In this document: piece after piece, positions 9,179 to 17,801 of the stretch | Layout of the letters: every line of letters starts with the position of its first letter | Numbering within the stretch: position 1 is the stretch's first letter | Assembly (NCBI RefSeq): GCF_001922305.1 | Contig: NZ_CP018839.1 | Span: 2,604,001-2,668,000, forward strand | Length of the DNA: 64,000 nucleotides | Source: Thauera chlorobenzoica | GTDB taxonomy: Bacteria > Pseudomonadota > Gammaproteobacteria > Burkholderiales > Rhodocyclaceae | Direction: 5' to 3' | The notes under the pieces: model-generated | The model's database searches: none | Told to the model about the DNA's origin: nothing | The model's input: only the letters and a program-made list of their open reading frames with translations | Translations under genes and position numbers: made by a program

Positions 9179-11011
9179 TCAGTCGAGGCGAAGCGGGGCC
9201 GGGCAGTCCAGCGCTTCGCAGGCGGCGCGCAGCAGCTCGGCTTCGATCGGGGCGAGCTGCCCGTCCTCGATCGCCGCCTCGGCCATCGCCTGCACCAGGC
9301 GACGGCGGAACGGGGGGGCGGTGGCGGCGAGTCGGGTGAAGGCGCGGTCGAGTGCGGGAAAGCTGATTTCACCGGCTTCCAGCAGGGGGCCGAGCGCATC
9401 GAGCGGGGCGGCTGCGGCGCCGCGGGCATAGGCGGCGCGGGTGCCGGCCGCGTCGTGCTGGCCGGCGATGGCGATCACCGACAGCAGCAGTGCGGTGTGA
9501 CGGCGCAGTTCGGCCGGGCTGGCTGCGAGCGAGGGCGCCGGCGCGCGGGGCTGGAGCGCATCGCGCAGCAGGCGCACGAGGACGTATTCGCCGAGGGCGA
9601 GCCAGCCGTCGGTGTCGGCCAGGGCATCGAGGAGCGCAATGAAGCGCTCGCGGCCAGCCCGGTCGAGCTCGCGCAGCGGCCCGAGGGCGAGCTCGATCAG
9701 CGGCAACCGCATCCCGGGGTCGAGCGTAGCCACCGTGGAGTATTCGAGTTCGGTGCGGGAAGCGAGCGGATCGCCGAGGGCGGCGGCGATCTTTTGCCGT
9801 TGGCGCTGGCGGATGCCGGGATCGCGGTCGAGGAGCAGGGCGAGGCAGATCGCCTGGGCACCGGAGGGCTCGTGCAGCGACTGGCGAAGCGCTTCGTCCA
9901 GACGGGCGATCCGGATCTGGGCCTGGGCGAGGTGCGCGGGCTGGGGCTGGCCGATCGTGGCCGTGAACGCGGCGGCCGTTTCCGCCGTGGGGGCGCTTGC
10001 TGCGGCCGTGGTGCTGGCCGGTGGGGTGGCGGGAAGTGGGTGATCGGGAAGAAAGCGCGGATCGATGCGGCGGATGCGCTCCGCGAGCGGGGGATGGGTG
10101 GCGAACAGCGCCGACAAGCGAGCGCTGGCGCCGAACAGCATGTGGCTGACTTCTTCCGCACGGGGGTGGCCGATGTTCGCATCGTGCCCGGCGATGCGCC
10201 GGAGCGCGCCGGCGAGGCCGGCCGGGTTGCGGGTGAATTGGACCGCTGCGGCGTCGGCGAGGAATTCGCGCTGGCGTGAGACCGCAGCCTTGATCAGCTG
10301 GCCGCACAGCACGCCGATGTGGCCGACGGCGACCAGCAAGAGGCCGAGGAGAGCGAAGGGCGAGCGGCTTTTGCCGCCCCGGCCGCCGCCGCGCAGCAGC
10401 ACGCGGCCGATCAGGGAGAGCACGAGGATGCCGTGCAGCAGGCCGATCAGGCGCAGGTTGAGGCGCATGTCGCCGTTCAGGATGTGGCTGAACTCGTGGG
10501 CGACGACGCCCTGCAGCTGGTCCCGGTCGAGCTTTTCGAGCGCGCCGCGGGTGAGCGCGACCACCGCTTGCTGCGGCCGTGCGCCGGCGGCGAAGGCATT
10601 GATCCCGGGCTCCGCATCGAGCACGTAGACCGGCGGGGCGGGAAGGCCCGAGGCGACCGCCATCTCGTCGACGATGTTGAGCAGGCGGCGCTCGAGCGGA
10701 TCGGGGGTAGCGCGCGCGAGCGGGCGGCCACCGAGCGCCCGCGCCACGGCCTCGCCGCCGCCGGCGGCAAGACGGGCGATGCGGTACAGCGAGGCGAGCA
10801 GGATCACGCCGCCGACGACGGCGGCGGTCGCGAGGAACTGCGCCGGGTCGAACAGGGGGGCGGTCGCCACGCTGCCGTCCTCGGCGGGAAACAGCAGCAG
10901 CGCGGCGCCGGCATGGACGACGACGATGATCAGCACGACCGCGAGCGCGAACCACAGTACCAGCAGGCGGCTCTGGCGGCGGGCGTGGTCCTGGGCAGCG
11001 AAAAAGTCCAT
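9179..11011 (-). CDS. M48 family (HtpX-like) metalloprotease
   Basis: This is a membrane zinc metalloprotease of 610 residues. The first 80 residues hold two transmembrane helices, the HExxH zinc site (HEFSH) lies at residues 172-176 after a GVVA turn, and two more hydrophobic helices follow. The C-terminal 300 residues are Ala-rich, TerB-like in style, and longer than in classical HtpX (about 290 residues). The gene follows lemA by 76 bp on the same strand, a common pairing. A role in membrane protein quality control is inferred. Confidence 0.88.
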   Translation of the reverse strand: MDFFAAQDHARRQSRLLVLWFALAVVLIIVVVHAGAALLLFPAEDGSVATAPLFDPAQFLATAAVVGGVILLASLYRIARLAAGGGEAVARALGGRPLARATPDPLERRLLNIVDEMAVASGLPAPPVYVLDAEPGINAFAAGARPQQAVVALTRGALEKLDRDQLQGVVAHEFSHILNGDMRLNLRLIGLLHGILVLSLIGRVLLRGGGRGGKSRSPFALLGLLLVAVGHIGVLCGQLIKAAVSRQREFLADAAAVQFTRNPAGLAGALRRIAGHDANIGHPRAEEVSHMLFGASARLSALFATHPPLAERIRRIDPRFLPDHPLPATPPASTTAAASAPTAETAAAFTATIGQPQPAHLAQAQIRIARLDEALRQSLHEPSGAQAICLALLLDRDPGIRQRQRQKIAAALGDPLASRTELEYSTVATLDPGMRLPLIELALGPLRELDRAGRERFIALLDALADTDGWLALGEYVLVRLLRDALQPRAPAPSLAASPAELRRHTALLLSVIAIAGQHDAAGTRAAYARGAAAAPLDALGPLLEAGEISFPALDRAFTRLAATAPPFRRRLVQAMAEAAIEDGQLAPIEAELLRAACEALDCPAPLRLD

Positions 11012-11087
11012 CGCGGGCGGCAGGCCTGGAAGTGGGGGGCGAGCGGGCGGGAGGAGGGGCGAAGCGGGGTGCCGACGGGGGCGGGTC

Positions 11088-11675
11088 CTAGCCGAAATCC
11101 ACCTTCAGCGCCTGGCGGGCGTCGGCGTTCTCCAGCACCCATTGCTCGGCGGCGGCAAAGCCTACGGCGTTGGCGATCAGGGCGTCGGGAACCTGCTCGC
11201 GGCGGATGTTGTAGGCAGTGACCGCGTCGTTGTAGGCCTGGCGGGCGAAGGCGATGCGGTTCTCGGTGCTGGCGAGCTCTTCCTGCAGCTGCATCATGTT
11301 CTGGTTGGCCTTGAGATCCGGGTAGGCTTCGGCGAGCGCGAAAAAGCGCGTCAGCATGCTGCCGAGGGCCGCTTCGGCACCGGCGAGCTGGCGCATCGCG
11401 GCGGCATCGGTCGGCGCCCCTTCGGCGCGTTCGGCGGCGGCGCGGGCCTGGTTGCGCGCGGCGATCACCGCTTCGAGGGTTTCGCGCTCGTGGCGCATGT
11501 AAGCCTTGGCCGTTTCCACCAGGTTGGGAATCAGGTCGTAGCGGCGCTGCAGCTGCACGTCGATCTGGGAGAAGGCGTTCTTCACCCGGTTGCGCAGCGC
11601 GACCAGGCCGTTGTAGATCAGCACCGCCCAGGCGAGCAGGGCGACGACCAGGGCAATCACGATCCAGCTCGACAT
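11088..11675 (-). CDS. LemA family protein
   Basis: LemA proteins have one N-terminal membrane helix and a helical bundle of unknown biochemical role. The family core is plain: MSSWIVIALVVALLAWAVLI as the anchor, then NRVKNAFSQIDVQLQRRYDL, PNLVETAKAYM and PDLKANQNM. Length is 195 residues. The ATG at 11675 is chosen over an upstream start at 11789 because it begins directly with the membrane helix. It is probably co-transcribed with the downstream M48 protease. Confidence 0.93.
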   Translation of the reverse strand: MSSWIVIALVVALLAWAVLIYNGLVALRNRVKNAFSQIDVQLQRRYDLIPNLVETAKAYMRHERETLEAVIAARNQARAAAERAEGAPTDAAAMRQLAGAEAALGSMLTRFFALAEAYPDLKANQNMMQLQEELASTENRIAFARQAYNDAVTAYNIRREQVPDALIANAVGFAAAEQWVLENADARQALKVDFG

Positions 11676-12039
11676 CAGAGACCTCCGTGGGATGCAGTCG
11701 TGGGGCCGCGCCGAGAACCGCGGCGGGGGCGCTTGCGCGCATGGGCGGGAACGGGAAACGATTGTGCGGCAGCGCCGGCGCCGGGGCAATTGGCATATGC
11801 ATCCATGTGCAGCCGTGGCGCATATGTCGGTGCCGTGTGCATCCGGAATCCGGGCTGCGGAGCGGGGCTTGAGTGGCGGCCTGAGTGGCGGCCTGAGTGG
11901 CGCTGGTGCGTTGCGCCGGCCGTTGCCGCCGGCAGGGGGTAGCCGCGGACCGGATGCGCCGGAAGGGTGGGCTCAGGCATACTTGCACCTTTACGTCCGT
12001 AGCGCCGAACCCTGGCCGATGTCCCGGCCTCCCTTGCCG
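11676..12039. other. intergenic region with 12-bp triplet repeat
   Basis: This stretch between divergent lemA and the radical SAM gene holds no gene I can support. It contains three tandem copies of TGAGTGGCGGCC at 11870-11905, the last imperfect. The promoters of both flanking genes should be here, but no consensus boxes stand out in the GC-rich sequence. Confidence 0.6.
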
Positions 12040-13041
12040 ATGTCCTGTGAAACCGCTGCCGCCGAGTGCTCCGCCCGGTCCTCTCCTGCCCCATGCCCCG
12101 CTGCCGGTACGCCGTTCGGCGAGCGCCGCTACAACGCCTGGAACGACCATGTGAAGCGCCGTTATGGCGGGCGGGTGCAGAAGGTGTCGGTCGCGGCCGG
12201 CTTCAGCTGCCCCAACCGCGACGGCGTGCTTGGCACCGGCGGATGCACGTTCTGTAACAACGCCGGGTTCACCCCGGGCTATCTCGACCGCCGCCAGCCG
12301 ATCGGCGAGCAGATCGACACCGGGCTGCGCTTCCTGCTCCGGCGCTACCCCGGGACGCAGCGCTACATCGCCTATTTCCAGAGCTACAGCAACACTTACG
12401 GCGAGTTCGAGCGCCTGCGCGCATGCTACCAGGAGGCACTCGCCCATCCGCGGATCAGCGGGCTGGCGATCGGCACCCGTCCGGACTGCCTGCCCGACGC
12501 GGTGCTCGACTACCTCGCCGAGCTGGCGCGCGAGTCGATCATCGAGCTCGAGATCGGCGTCGAGTCGTGCACCGACGAGGCCCTGCGCCGGGTCAATCGC
12601 GGCCACGACTTCGCCTGCAGCGCGGATGCGATCGAGCGCGCGGCGGCGCGCGGGCTGGAGGTCACCGCGCACCTGATCCTCGGCCTGCCCGGGGAGTCGC
12701 GTGCCGGCCTGCTCGACGGCGCCCACCGGCTCTCCGCGCTGCCGCTGCGCGCACTCAAGCTGCACCAGCTCCAGCTCGTGCGCGGCACCGCGCTGGCGCG
12801 CGACTGGGAGCGCGATCCGGGCGCGGTGCCGCTGCTCGGCGAGGACGAATACATCGCATTGCTGGCCGACTTCGTCGAGCGCCTGTCGCCCGACATCCTG
12901 CTCCAGCGCCTGGGCAGCGAAGTGCCGCCGGCGCTCAAGCTGGCGCCGCAATGGAACATGCGCCTGTCCGAACTGGCGCCCCGTCTGAGCGCCGAGCTGG
13001 CGCGGCGGGGAAGCTGGCAGGGCTGCCGCGCGGGACAATGA
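12040..13041 (+). CDS. YhcC-type radical SAM protein (TIGR01212 style)
   Basis: This is a radical S-adenosylmethionine protein of the YhcC family. It has the iron-sulfur cysteines in SCPNRDGVLGTGGCTFCNN, followed by a TIM-barrel with GTRPDCLPD, ELEIGVESCTDEAL and the SAM-binding HLILGLPGE. The C-terminus with LAPQWNMRLSEL is also family-like. No ribosome binding site decides the start: ATGs at 12019 and 12040 are possible, and homology begins only near RYNAWNDHVKRRYG. The reaction of this family is not known with certainty. Confidence 0.88.
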   Translation: MSCETAAAECSARSSPAPCPAAGTPFGERRYNAWNDHVKRRYGGRVQKVSVAAGFSCPNRDGVLGTGGCTFCNNAGFTPGYLDRRQPIGEQIDTGLRFLLRRYPGTQRYIAYFQSYSNTYGEFERLRACYQEALAHPRISGLAIGTRPDCLPDAVLDYLAELARESIIELEIGVESCTDEALRRVNRGHDFACSADAIERAAARGLEVTAHLILGLPGESRAGLLDGAHRLSALPLRALKLHQLQLVRGTALARDWERDPGAVPLLGEDEYIALLADFVERLSPDILLQRLGSEVPPALKLAPQWNMRLSELAPRLSAELARRGSWQGCRAGQ

Positions 13042-13063
13042 TCTTGATCGAGCGAGAACGACG

Positions 13064-14236
13064 ATGAGCGAGCGCAGCACTCCCGGTTTGGCCACCCTCG
13101 GCATCCACGGCCACGGCTTCAAGGATGCCTACGGCAGCCCGCATGTCCCGGTGTATGACACCACCACCTTCGCCTTCGCGTCGACGGCCGACCTGCTCGA
13201 CGTCATCGACGGGCGCAAGGCGGGCGGGCTGTACACCCGTTACGGGCTGAACCCGTCGATCCTTGCCCTCGAGAACACCCTTGCCGGCCTCGAAGGCGCG
13301 GAGCAGGCCTGGGCCTTCTGCTCCGGGATGGCGGCGGCGAGCGCACTGTTCCTGACCCACGGGCGCGAGGGCATCGTCTGCGTCGGCGAGGCCTACGGCG
13401 GCACGCTGGAGCTGCTGTCGAGCCAGCTGACGCTGCTCGGGATCCGCACCCACCTGATCCTCGACGACGAACTCGAGCGCCTCGATGCCCTGCTCGCCGG
13501 GGGGGCGAAGCTGGTGTTCTTCGAGACCCCCACCAACCCCACCCTGGGCCTGATCGACATCCGCGCCATCGCCCGCCGGGCGCACGCCCACGGGGCGCTG
13601 GTGGCGGTGGACAACACCTTCGCCTCGCCGGTGAATCAGCGCCCGCTCGCGCTCGGCGCCGACATCGTGATGCACAGCGCGACCAAGTACCTCGGCGGCC
13701 ACAGCGACCTCACCGCCGGCGCGCTGATGGGGGCGAAGGCGCTGCTGCAGCCGGTGTGGAGCTGGCGCAAGAACCTCGGTTCGATGATCGCGCCCGCCAC
13801 CGCGTCGCTGCTCGCGCGCAGCCTGCGGACCCTGGTGGTGCGCGTGCGCCAGCACAACGCCTCGGCGCAGCGCATCGCCGAAGCCATGCAGCGCCATCCG
13901 CGGGTGCGCCGCGTGTTCTACCCCGGGCTGCCCGACTTTCCCGGTCATGCGCTGGCGAAGGCGCAGATGGCGGGCTTCGGCGGCATGCTGACGATCGAGC
14001 TCGCCGGCGACGGTGCGGACGCCACCGGTGTCGCCGATCGTCTGCGCCTGTTCGCCCTCGCCCCCAGCCTGGGCGGGGTCGAAAGCCTGGTGACGCAGCC
14101 GTGCACCACCACTCACCATGACCTGTCCGCGGCGGAACGCGCCCGCCGCGGCATTTCGGATGCGATGCTGCGCCTGTCGGTCGGTCTCGAGGATGTCGAC
14201 GACCTGATCGCCGACCTGGAGCAGGCGCTGGCCTGA
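13064..14236 (+). CDS. metZ: O-succinylhomoserine sulfhydrylase (Cys/Met PLP enzyme)
   Basis: This is a 390-residue PLP-dependent enzyme of the cystathionine gamma-synthase family. Seen directly are the substrate-loop Tyr in GLYTRYGLNPS, the cofactor-binding FFETPTNPTLGLIDI and VDNTFASP, and the Schiff-base Lys208 in MHSATKYLGGHSD. The C-terminal LAPSLGGVESLVTQP is the family signature. The MetZ assignment (sulfide added to O-succinylhomoserine to give homocysteine) is inferred; a cystathionine lyase or gamma-synthase cannot be excluded. It follows the radical SAM gene by 22 bp. Confidence 0.8.
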   Translation: MSERSTPGLATLGIHGHGFKDAYGSPHVPVYDTTTFAFASTADLLDVIDGRKAGGLYTRYGLNPSILALENTLAGLEGAEQAWAFCSGMAAASALFLTHGREGIVCVGEAYGGTLELLSSQLTLLGIRTHLILDDELERLDALLAGGAKLVFFETPTNPTLGLIDIRAIARRAHAHGALVAVDNTFASPVNQRPLALGADIVMHSATKYLGGHSDLTAGALMGAKALLQPVWSWRKNLGSMIAPATASLLARSLRTLVVRVRQHNASAQRIAEAMQRHPRVRRVFYPGLPDFPGHALAKAQMAGFGGMLTIELAGDGADATGVADRLRLFALAPSLGGVESLVTQPCTTTHHDLSAAERARRGISDAMLRLSVGLEDVDDLIADLEQALA

Positions 14237-14367
14237 AGGCGCCGCACCCGCTGAAAAAACGCCGGGAGTGGAGGGGCTGCGGGCGGCGGCTTGATGCAGT
14301 TCAATCTCCGCCTGCGGCGAAGCGGATAGCATTGCCATCCTGTCGATCCTCTTCCGGAGCAAAGCCC

Positions 14368-14841
14368 ATGCAACCCAGGTTCTTCATCTGCACACTGGCC
14401 CTCGTCGCGGCCCTTGCCGGTTTCGCCTCTGCCCCGGTTGCGGCCGACGGCGGGCGCCCTGCGGCAGAGCCGGGTGCGTCGGCCGATGCGCTTCCACGGC
14501 CCGCCGACGAAGCCCTGCGCAGCGCGATGACGGCCTTGCGCGACACCCTTGAGCAGCGTATCCGCGAAGCCGGGACCGAGCCGTTGGCCGAAGCCGACTA
14601 CGTGGTGCTGGCCGCGGAGATTGAGCGCCAGGTCGCCGCGATCGTCGCCGGGCGGGATTTCCACAGCCGCTCCGGGCGCCACCTGCAATGGCTGCTCGGC
14701 GACATCACCGATGCCGCCGGACTGATGCGCAGCGCGCCGCGGGTGCCGGCAAAAAAGCTGGGATTGATGCGGGCGGTGGAGACGCTGAACTTCTACGGCC
14801 GCGAATACGACCATCCGGGTTGGGTCGTGCTCAAGTACTGA
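14368..14841 (+). CDS. secreted hypothetical protein
   Basis: This 157-residue product starts with a signal peptide (MQPRFFICTLALVAALAGFASAPVAA), so a periplasmic location is likely. The mature part is helical and contains HLQWLLGDITDAAGLM and a conserved-looking tail ETLNFYGREYDHPGWVVLKY. A GGAGC sequence precedes the ATG at 14368, which is better placed than an upstream ATG at 14332. The end overlaps the convergent pgi stop by 11 bp. I do not recognise a function. Confidence 0.75.
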   Translation: MQPRFFICTLALVAALAGFASAPVAADGGRPAAEPGASADALPRPADEALRSAMTALRDTLEQRIREAGTEPLAEADYVVLAAEIERQVAAIVAGRDFHSRSGRHLQWLLGDITDAAGLMRSAPRVPAKKLGLMRAVETLNFYGREYDHPGWVVLKY

Positions 14842-16498
14842 GCGTGCGGCGGTAACGGTTGCGGTAACGCGCGACCAGCGCTTCGGTGCTGGCGTCGTGG
14901 TCGCCGGGGAGGGCGGCAGTACGGGCCGGGTCGAGTTCGTCAAGGACCCGGGCCGCCAGCTGCTTGCCCAGTTCCACGCCCCACTGGTCGAAGCTGTTGA
15001 TGCCCCAGATCGCCCCCTGGACGAAGGTGCGGTGCTCGTAGGCGGCGATCAGCGCACCGAGCGAGAAGGGCGTCAGGCGCTCGAGCAGGATCACGTTGCT
15101 CGGCCGGTTGCCGGCGAAGGTCCGGTGCGGCACCAGGGCCTGGATGCGTGTTTCGGCCAGGCCGGCGGCGCGCATCTCGGCTTCGGCCTGTTCGGCGCTG
15201 CGTCCGCGCATCAGGGCCTCGGCCTGGGCGAGCAGGTTGGCGAAGGCGATGCGGTGGTGGAGCTCGTCCTCGGCGCCGGCCTCGAGGACGCCGATGAAAT
15301 CGACCGGGACCGGCTGGGTCCCCTGGTGCAGGAGCTGGAAGTAGGCGTGCTGGCCGTTGATGCCCTGTTCGCCCCAGATCACCGGGCTGGTGTGGCAGCC
15401 TACCGGCTGTCCGTCGGCACCCACCGACTTGCCGTTCGATTCCATCTCGAGCTGCTGCAGGTAGGCGGGCAGGCGGTGCAGGCGCTGGTGATAGGGCGCG
15501 ATCAGCTGGCTGTGCGCGCCGAGGAAATCGATGTTCCAGATCGCGATCAGCGCCATCAGCACCGGCAGGTTGCGTTCCAGAGGGGTGCTGCGGAAGTGTT
15601 CGTCCATGGCGTGGGCGCCGGCGAGCAAGGCGTCGAAGTGCACGGCGCCGATCTGCAGCATGATCGGCAGGCCGATCGCGCTCCACAGCGAGAAGCGCCC
15701 GCCCACCCAGTCCCAGAAGCCGAACATGTTGCCGGGGTCGATGCCGAAGGCGCGGACCGCGGCGGCATTCGTCGACACCGCGACGAAATGGCGGGCGACG
15801 GCCGCTTCGTTGCCGGCATGGGCGACCAGCCAGGCACGGGCGCTGCGGGCGTTGGTCAGCGTCTCCTGGGTGGTGAAGGTCTTCGAGGCGACAATGAACA
15901 GGGTTGTTTCGGGATCGGCGCTGCGCAGCACGTCGCCGATCTGCACGCCATCCACGTTCGACACGAAGTGCAGGCGCAGCGCCGGGTGGGCGAGATCCTT
16001 CAGCGCTTCGCACACCATCGTCGGGCCGAGGTCGGAGCCGCCGATGCCGATGTTGACGATGTCGGTGATGCGCCGGCCGCTGTAGCCCAGCCACTGGCCG
16101 TCGCGCACTTCGGTGCTGAACCGGCGCATGCGCGCGCGCACCGCCTCGACCTCGGCACCGAGGTCGACACCTTCGGTCGTGCTCGGCATCCCCGCCGGAC
16201 GGCGCAGGGCGACGTGCAGCACGGCCCGGTCCTCGGTGGTGTTGATGCGCTCGCCGGCGAACATCGCCGCGATGCGGGACGGCAGCCCTGCTTCAAGCGC
16301 CAGGCGCAGCAGCAGCGCGAGGGTGTCGTCGCGCACGAGGTTCCGGGCGTAGTGGAAGACGAGGCCGCAGGCTTCGGCCTGCAGACGCCGGGCACGGGCA
16401 GGGTCCTCGGCGAACAGCGAGTTCAGGGAAAGGCCGGCAAAGGCGTTGCGGTGAGCGGAGAGCGCAGTCCATGCGGCGGATTGCAGGAGAATGGGCAT
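14831..16498 (-). CDS. pgi: glucose-6-phosphate isomerase
   Basis: Pgi interconverts glucose 6-phosphate and fructose 6-phosphate in the cytoplasm. The 555-residue product contains NIGIGGSDLGPTM, the phosphate-binding ASKTFTTQETLTN, the active-site GGRFSLWSAIGLPI (matching the GGRYS signature) and the late catalytic Lys region QWGVELGKQLA. The ATG at 16498 (MPILLQSAAW) is preferred over an upstream ATG at 16543. It is divergent from pgsA across about 155 bp. Confidence 0.96.
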   Translation of the reverse strand: MPILLQSAAWTALSAHRNAFAGLSLNSLFAEDPARARRLQAEACGLVFHYARNLVRDDTLALLLRLALEAGLPSRIAAMFAGERINTTEDRAVLHVALRRPAGMPSTTEGVDLGAEVEAVRARMRRFSTEVRDGQWLGYSGRRITDIVNIGIGGSDLGPTMVCEALKDLAHPALRLHFVSNVDGVQIGDVLRSADPETTLFIVASKTFTTQETLTNARSARAWLVAHAGNEAAVARHFVAVSTNAAAVRAFGIDPGNMFGFWDWVGGRFSLWSAIGLPIMLQIGAVHFDALLAGAHAMDEHFRSTPLERNLPVLMALIAIWNIDFLGAHSQLIAPYHQRLHRLPAYLQQLEMESNGKSVGADGQPVGCHTSPVIWGEQGINGQHAYFQLLHQGTQPVPVDFIGVLEAGAEDELHHRIAFANLLAQAEALMRGRSAEQAEAEMRAAGLAETRIQALVPHRTFAGNRPSNVILLERLTPFSLGALIAAYEHRTFVQGAIWGINSFDQWGVELGKQLAARVLDELDPARTAALPGDHDASTEALVARYRNRYRRTLST

Positions 16499-16653
16499 CG
16501 CAGTGTCGCGGTTCGGAGCGGTCGGAGTATGGCGTTCGGGCACAGATGGTACAGACAGGGGGCGCCGAAGTGTGTACCTTCCGACGAGCGCCGAGGGGCT
16601 GATCGGCGCTGATATACTCGGATCCCGATCACACGATTTCCTGGCTTGCCGGC

Positions 16654-17229
16654 ATGCCGCTCAACATCCCGAATGCGCTCACCTGGGCGCGTATCGCGCT
16701 CATCCCGATCTTTGTCGGCGTCTTTTACCTGCCCGACAACTGGATGCCGGTGGCGAGCAAGAATCTGGTGGCGACCGGGATCTTCATCGCCGCCGCGGTC
16801 ACCGACTGGTTCGACGGCTACCTCGCGCGCGCGCTCGGACAGACTTCGGCCTTCGGTGCCTTCCTCGACCCGGTGGCCGACAAGCTGATGGTGGCCGCAG
16901 CGCTGATCCTGCTGGTGCAGCTGGCGCGGGTCGATGCCTTGATCGCGGTGGTCATCATCGGCCGTGAAATCACGATTTCGGCGCTGCGCGAGTGGATGGC
17001 GCGGGTCGGCCAGTCGGCCAGCGTCGCCGTAGCCTATGTCGGCAAGCTCAAGACCGCGGCGCAGATGGTGGCGATTCCGCTGCTGCTGTTCAATGCGCCG
17101 CTGCTCGGCATCGACCTGCGCCTGATCGGCGAGATCCTGATCTATGTCGCCGCTGCGCTCACCTTGTGGTCGATGGGCTATTACCTTCGCCGGGCGATGC
17201 CCTTGCTGCTGGACAGGGACGGGGCCTGA
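16654..17229 (+). CDS. pgsA: CDP-diacylglycerol-glycerol-3-phosphate phosphatidyltransferase
   Basis: PgsA makes phosphatidylglycerol phosphate, the committed step to phosphatidylglycerol and cardiolipin, in the inner membrane. The CDP-alcohol phosphotransferase motif is complete: DWFDGYLARALGQTSAFGAFLDPVADK carries the DG, AR, G, G and two D positions. Four or more membrane helices fill the 191 residues. The tRNA cluster follows 91 bp later. Confidence 0.95.
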   Translation: MPLNIPNALTWARIALIPIFVGVFYLPDNWMPVASKNLVATGIFIAAAVTDWFDGYLARALGQTSAFGAFLDPVADKLMVAAALILLVQLARVDALIAVVIIGREITISALREWMARVGQSASVAVAYVGKLKTAAQMVAIPLLLFNAPLLGIDLRLIGEILIYVAAALTLWSMGYYLRRAMPLLLDRDGA

Positions 17230-17277
17230 GTTGCAAGTCCCGGCGCTGCACTTGAAGCTGGAAATGCAATTCAAAAG

Positions 17278-17305
17278 TTGACAGGCAAAAAAGGCTGACT
17301 ATAAT
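17278..17305 (+). promoter_or_regulatory. sigma-70 promoter of the tRNA cluster
   Basis: A perfect -35 box TTGACA (17278-17283) and a perfect -10 box TATAAT (17300-17305) are separated by 16 bp. Transcription would begin a few bases before the first tRNA-Gly at 17321. Confidence 0.85.
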
Positions 17306-17320
17306 GGCGGTCTTTCCCGG

Positions 17321-17396
17321 GCGGGAATAGCTCAGTTGGTAGAGCGCAACCTTGCCAAGGTTGAGGTCGCGAGTTCGAGACTCGTTTCCCGCTCCA
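17321..17396 (+). tRNA. tRNA-Gly(GCC)
   Basis: This is a 76-nt cloverleaf with acceptor GCGGGAA pairing TTCCCGC, D-loop AGCTCAGTTGGTAGAGC, anticodon GCC in CTTGCCAAG, a T-loop TTCGAGA and an encoded CCA. An identical copy lies at 17615. Confidence 0.97.
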
Positions 17397-17471
17397 AGAA
17401 TTTGCTGCCCAGGCCGATGTCTGGGCAGGGCGGCTCCGGCAAGTTTCTGGAGTCGCCAGCCGAAAGGTCGT

Positions 17472-17545
17472 GGCGCGATGGCAGAGTGGTTATGCAGCGG
17501 CCTGCAAAGCCGTGTACCCCGGTTCGATTCCGAGTCGCGCCTCCA
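17472..17545 (+). tRNA. tRNA-Cys(GCA)
   Basis: This 74-nt tRNA has acceptor GGCGCGA pairing TCGCGCC, anticodon GCA in CCTGCAAAGCC, the T-loop TTCGATT and an encoded CCA. It lies between the two tRNA-Gly copies and is probably in the same transcript. Confidence 0.96.
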
Positions 17546-17614
17546 GAAGTAAATGCAGTTCGCAGTGTTGCGGCAGAGTGCGGAAGTTGATATATTTCGC
17601 GCCCTGTCGTCAAA

Positions 17615-17690
17615 GCGGGAATAGCTCAGTTGGTAGAGCGCAACCTTGCCAAGGTTGAGGTCGCGAGTTCGAGACTCGTTTCCCGCTCCA
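17615..17690 (+). tRNA. tRNA-Gly(GCC), second copy
   Basis: This gene is identical over all 76 nt to the tRNA-Gly at 17321, including the encoded CCA. It ends the Gly-Cys-Gly cluster and is followed directly by a terminator. Confidence 0.97.
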
Positions 17691-17698
17691 GAATCCGA

Positions 17699-17734
17699 AG
17701 CCGGATGGGTACAATGTGCTCATCCGGCTTTTTT
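17699..17734 (+). terminator. rho-independent terminator of the tRNA cluster
   Basis: A 10-bp stem AAGCCGGATG / CATCCGGCTT with a 12-nt loop is followed at once by a run of T, eight bases after the last tRNA. Confidence 0.9.
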
Positions 17735-17801
17735 GCGCTTTCGCCCTGCGCAGCCCACAGCTCAGCTGTGACCGCGACCGTCCGTTGACGGCCCGATATC
17801 C

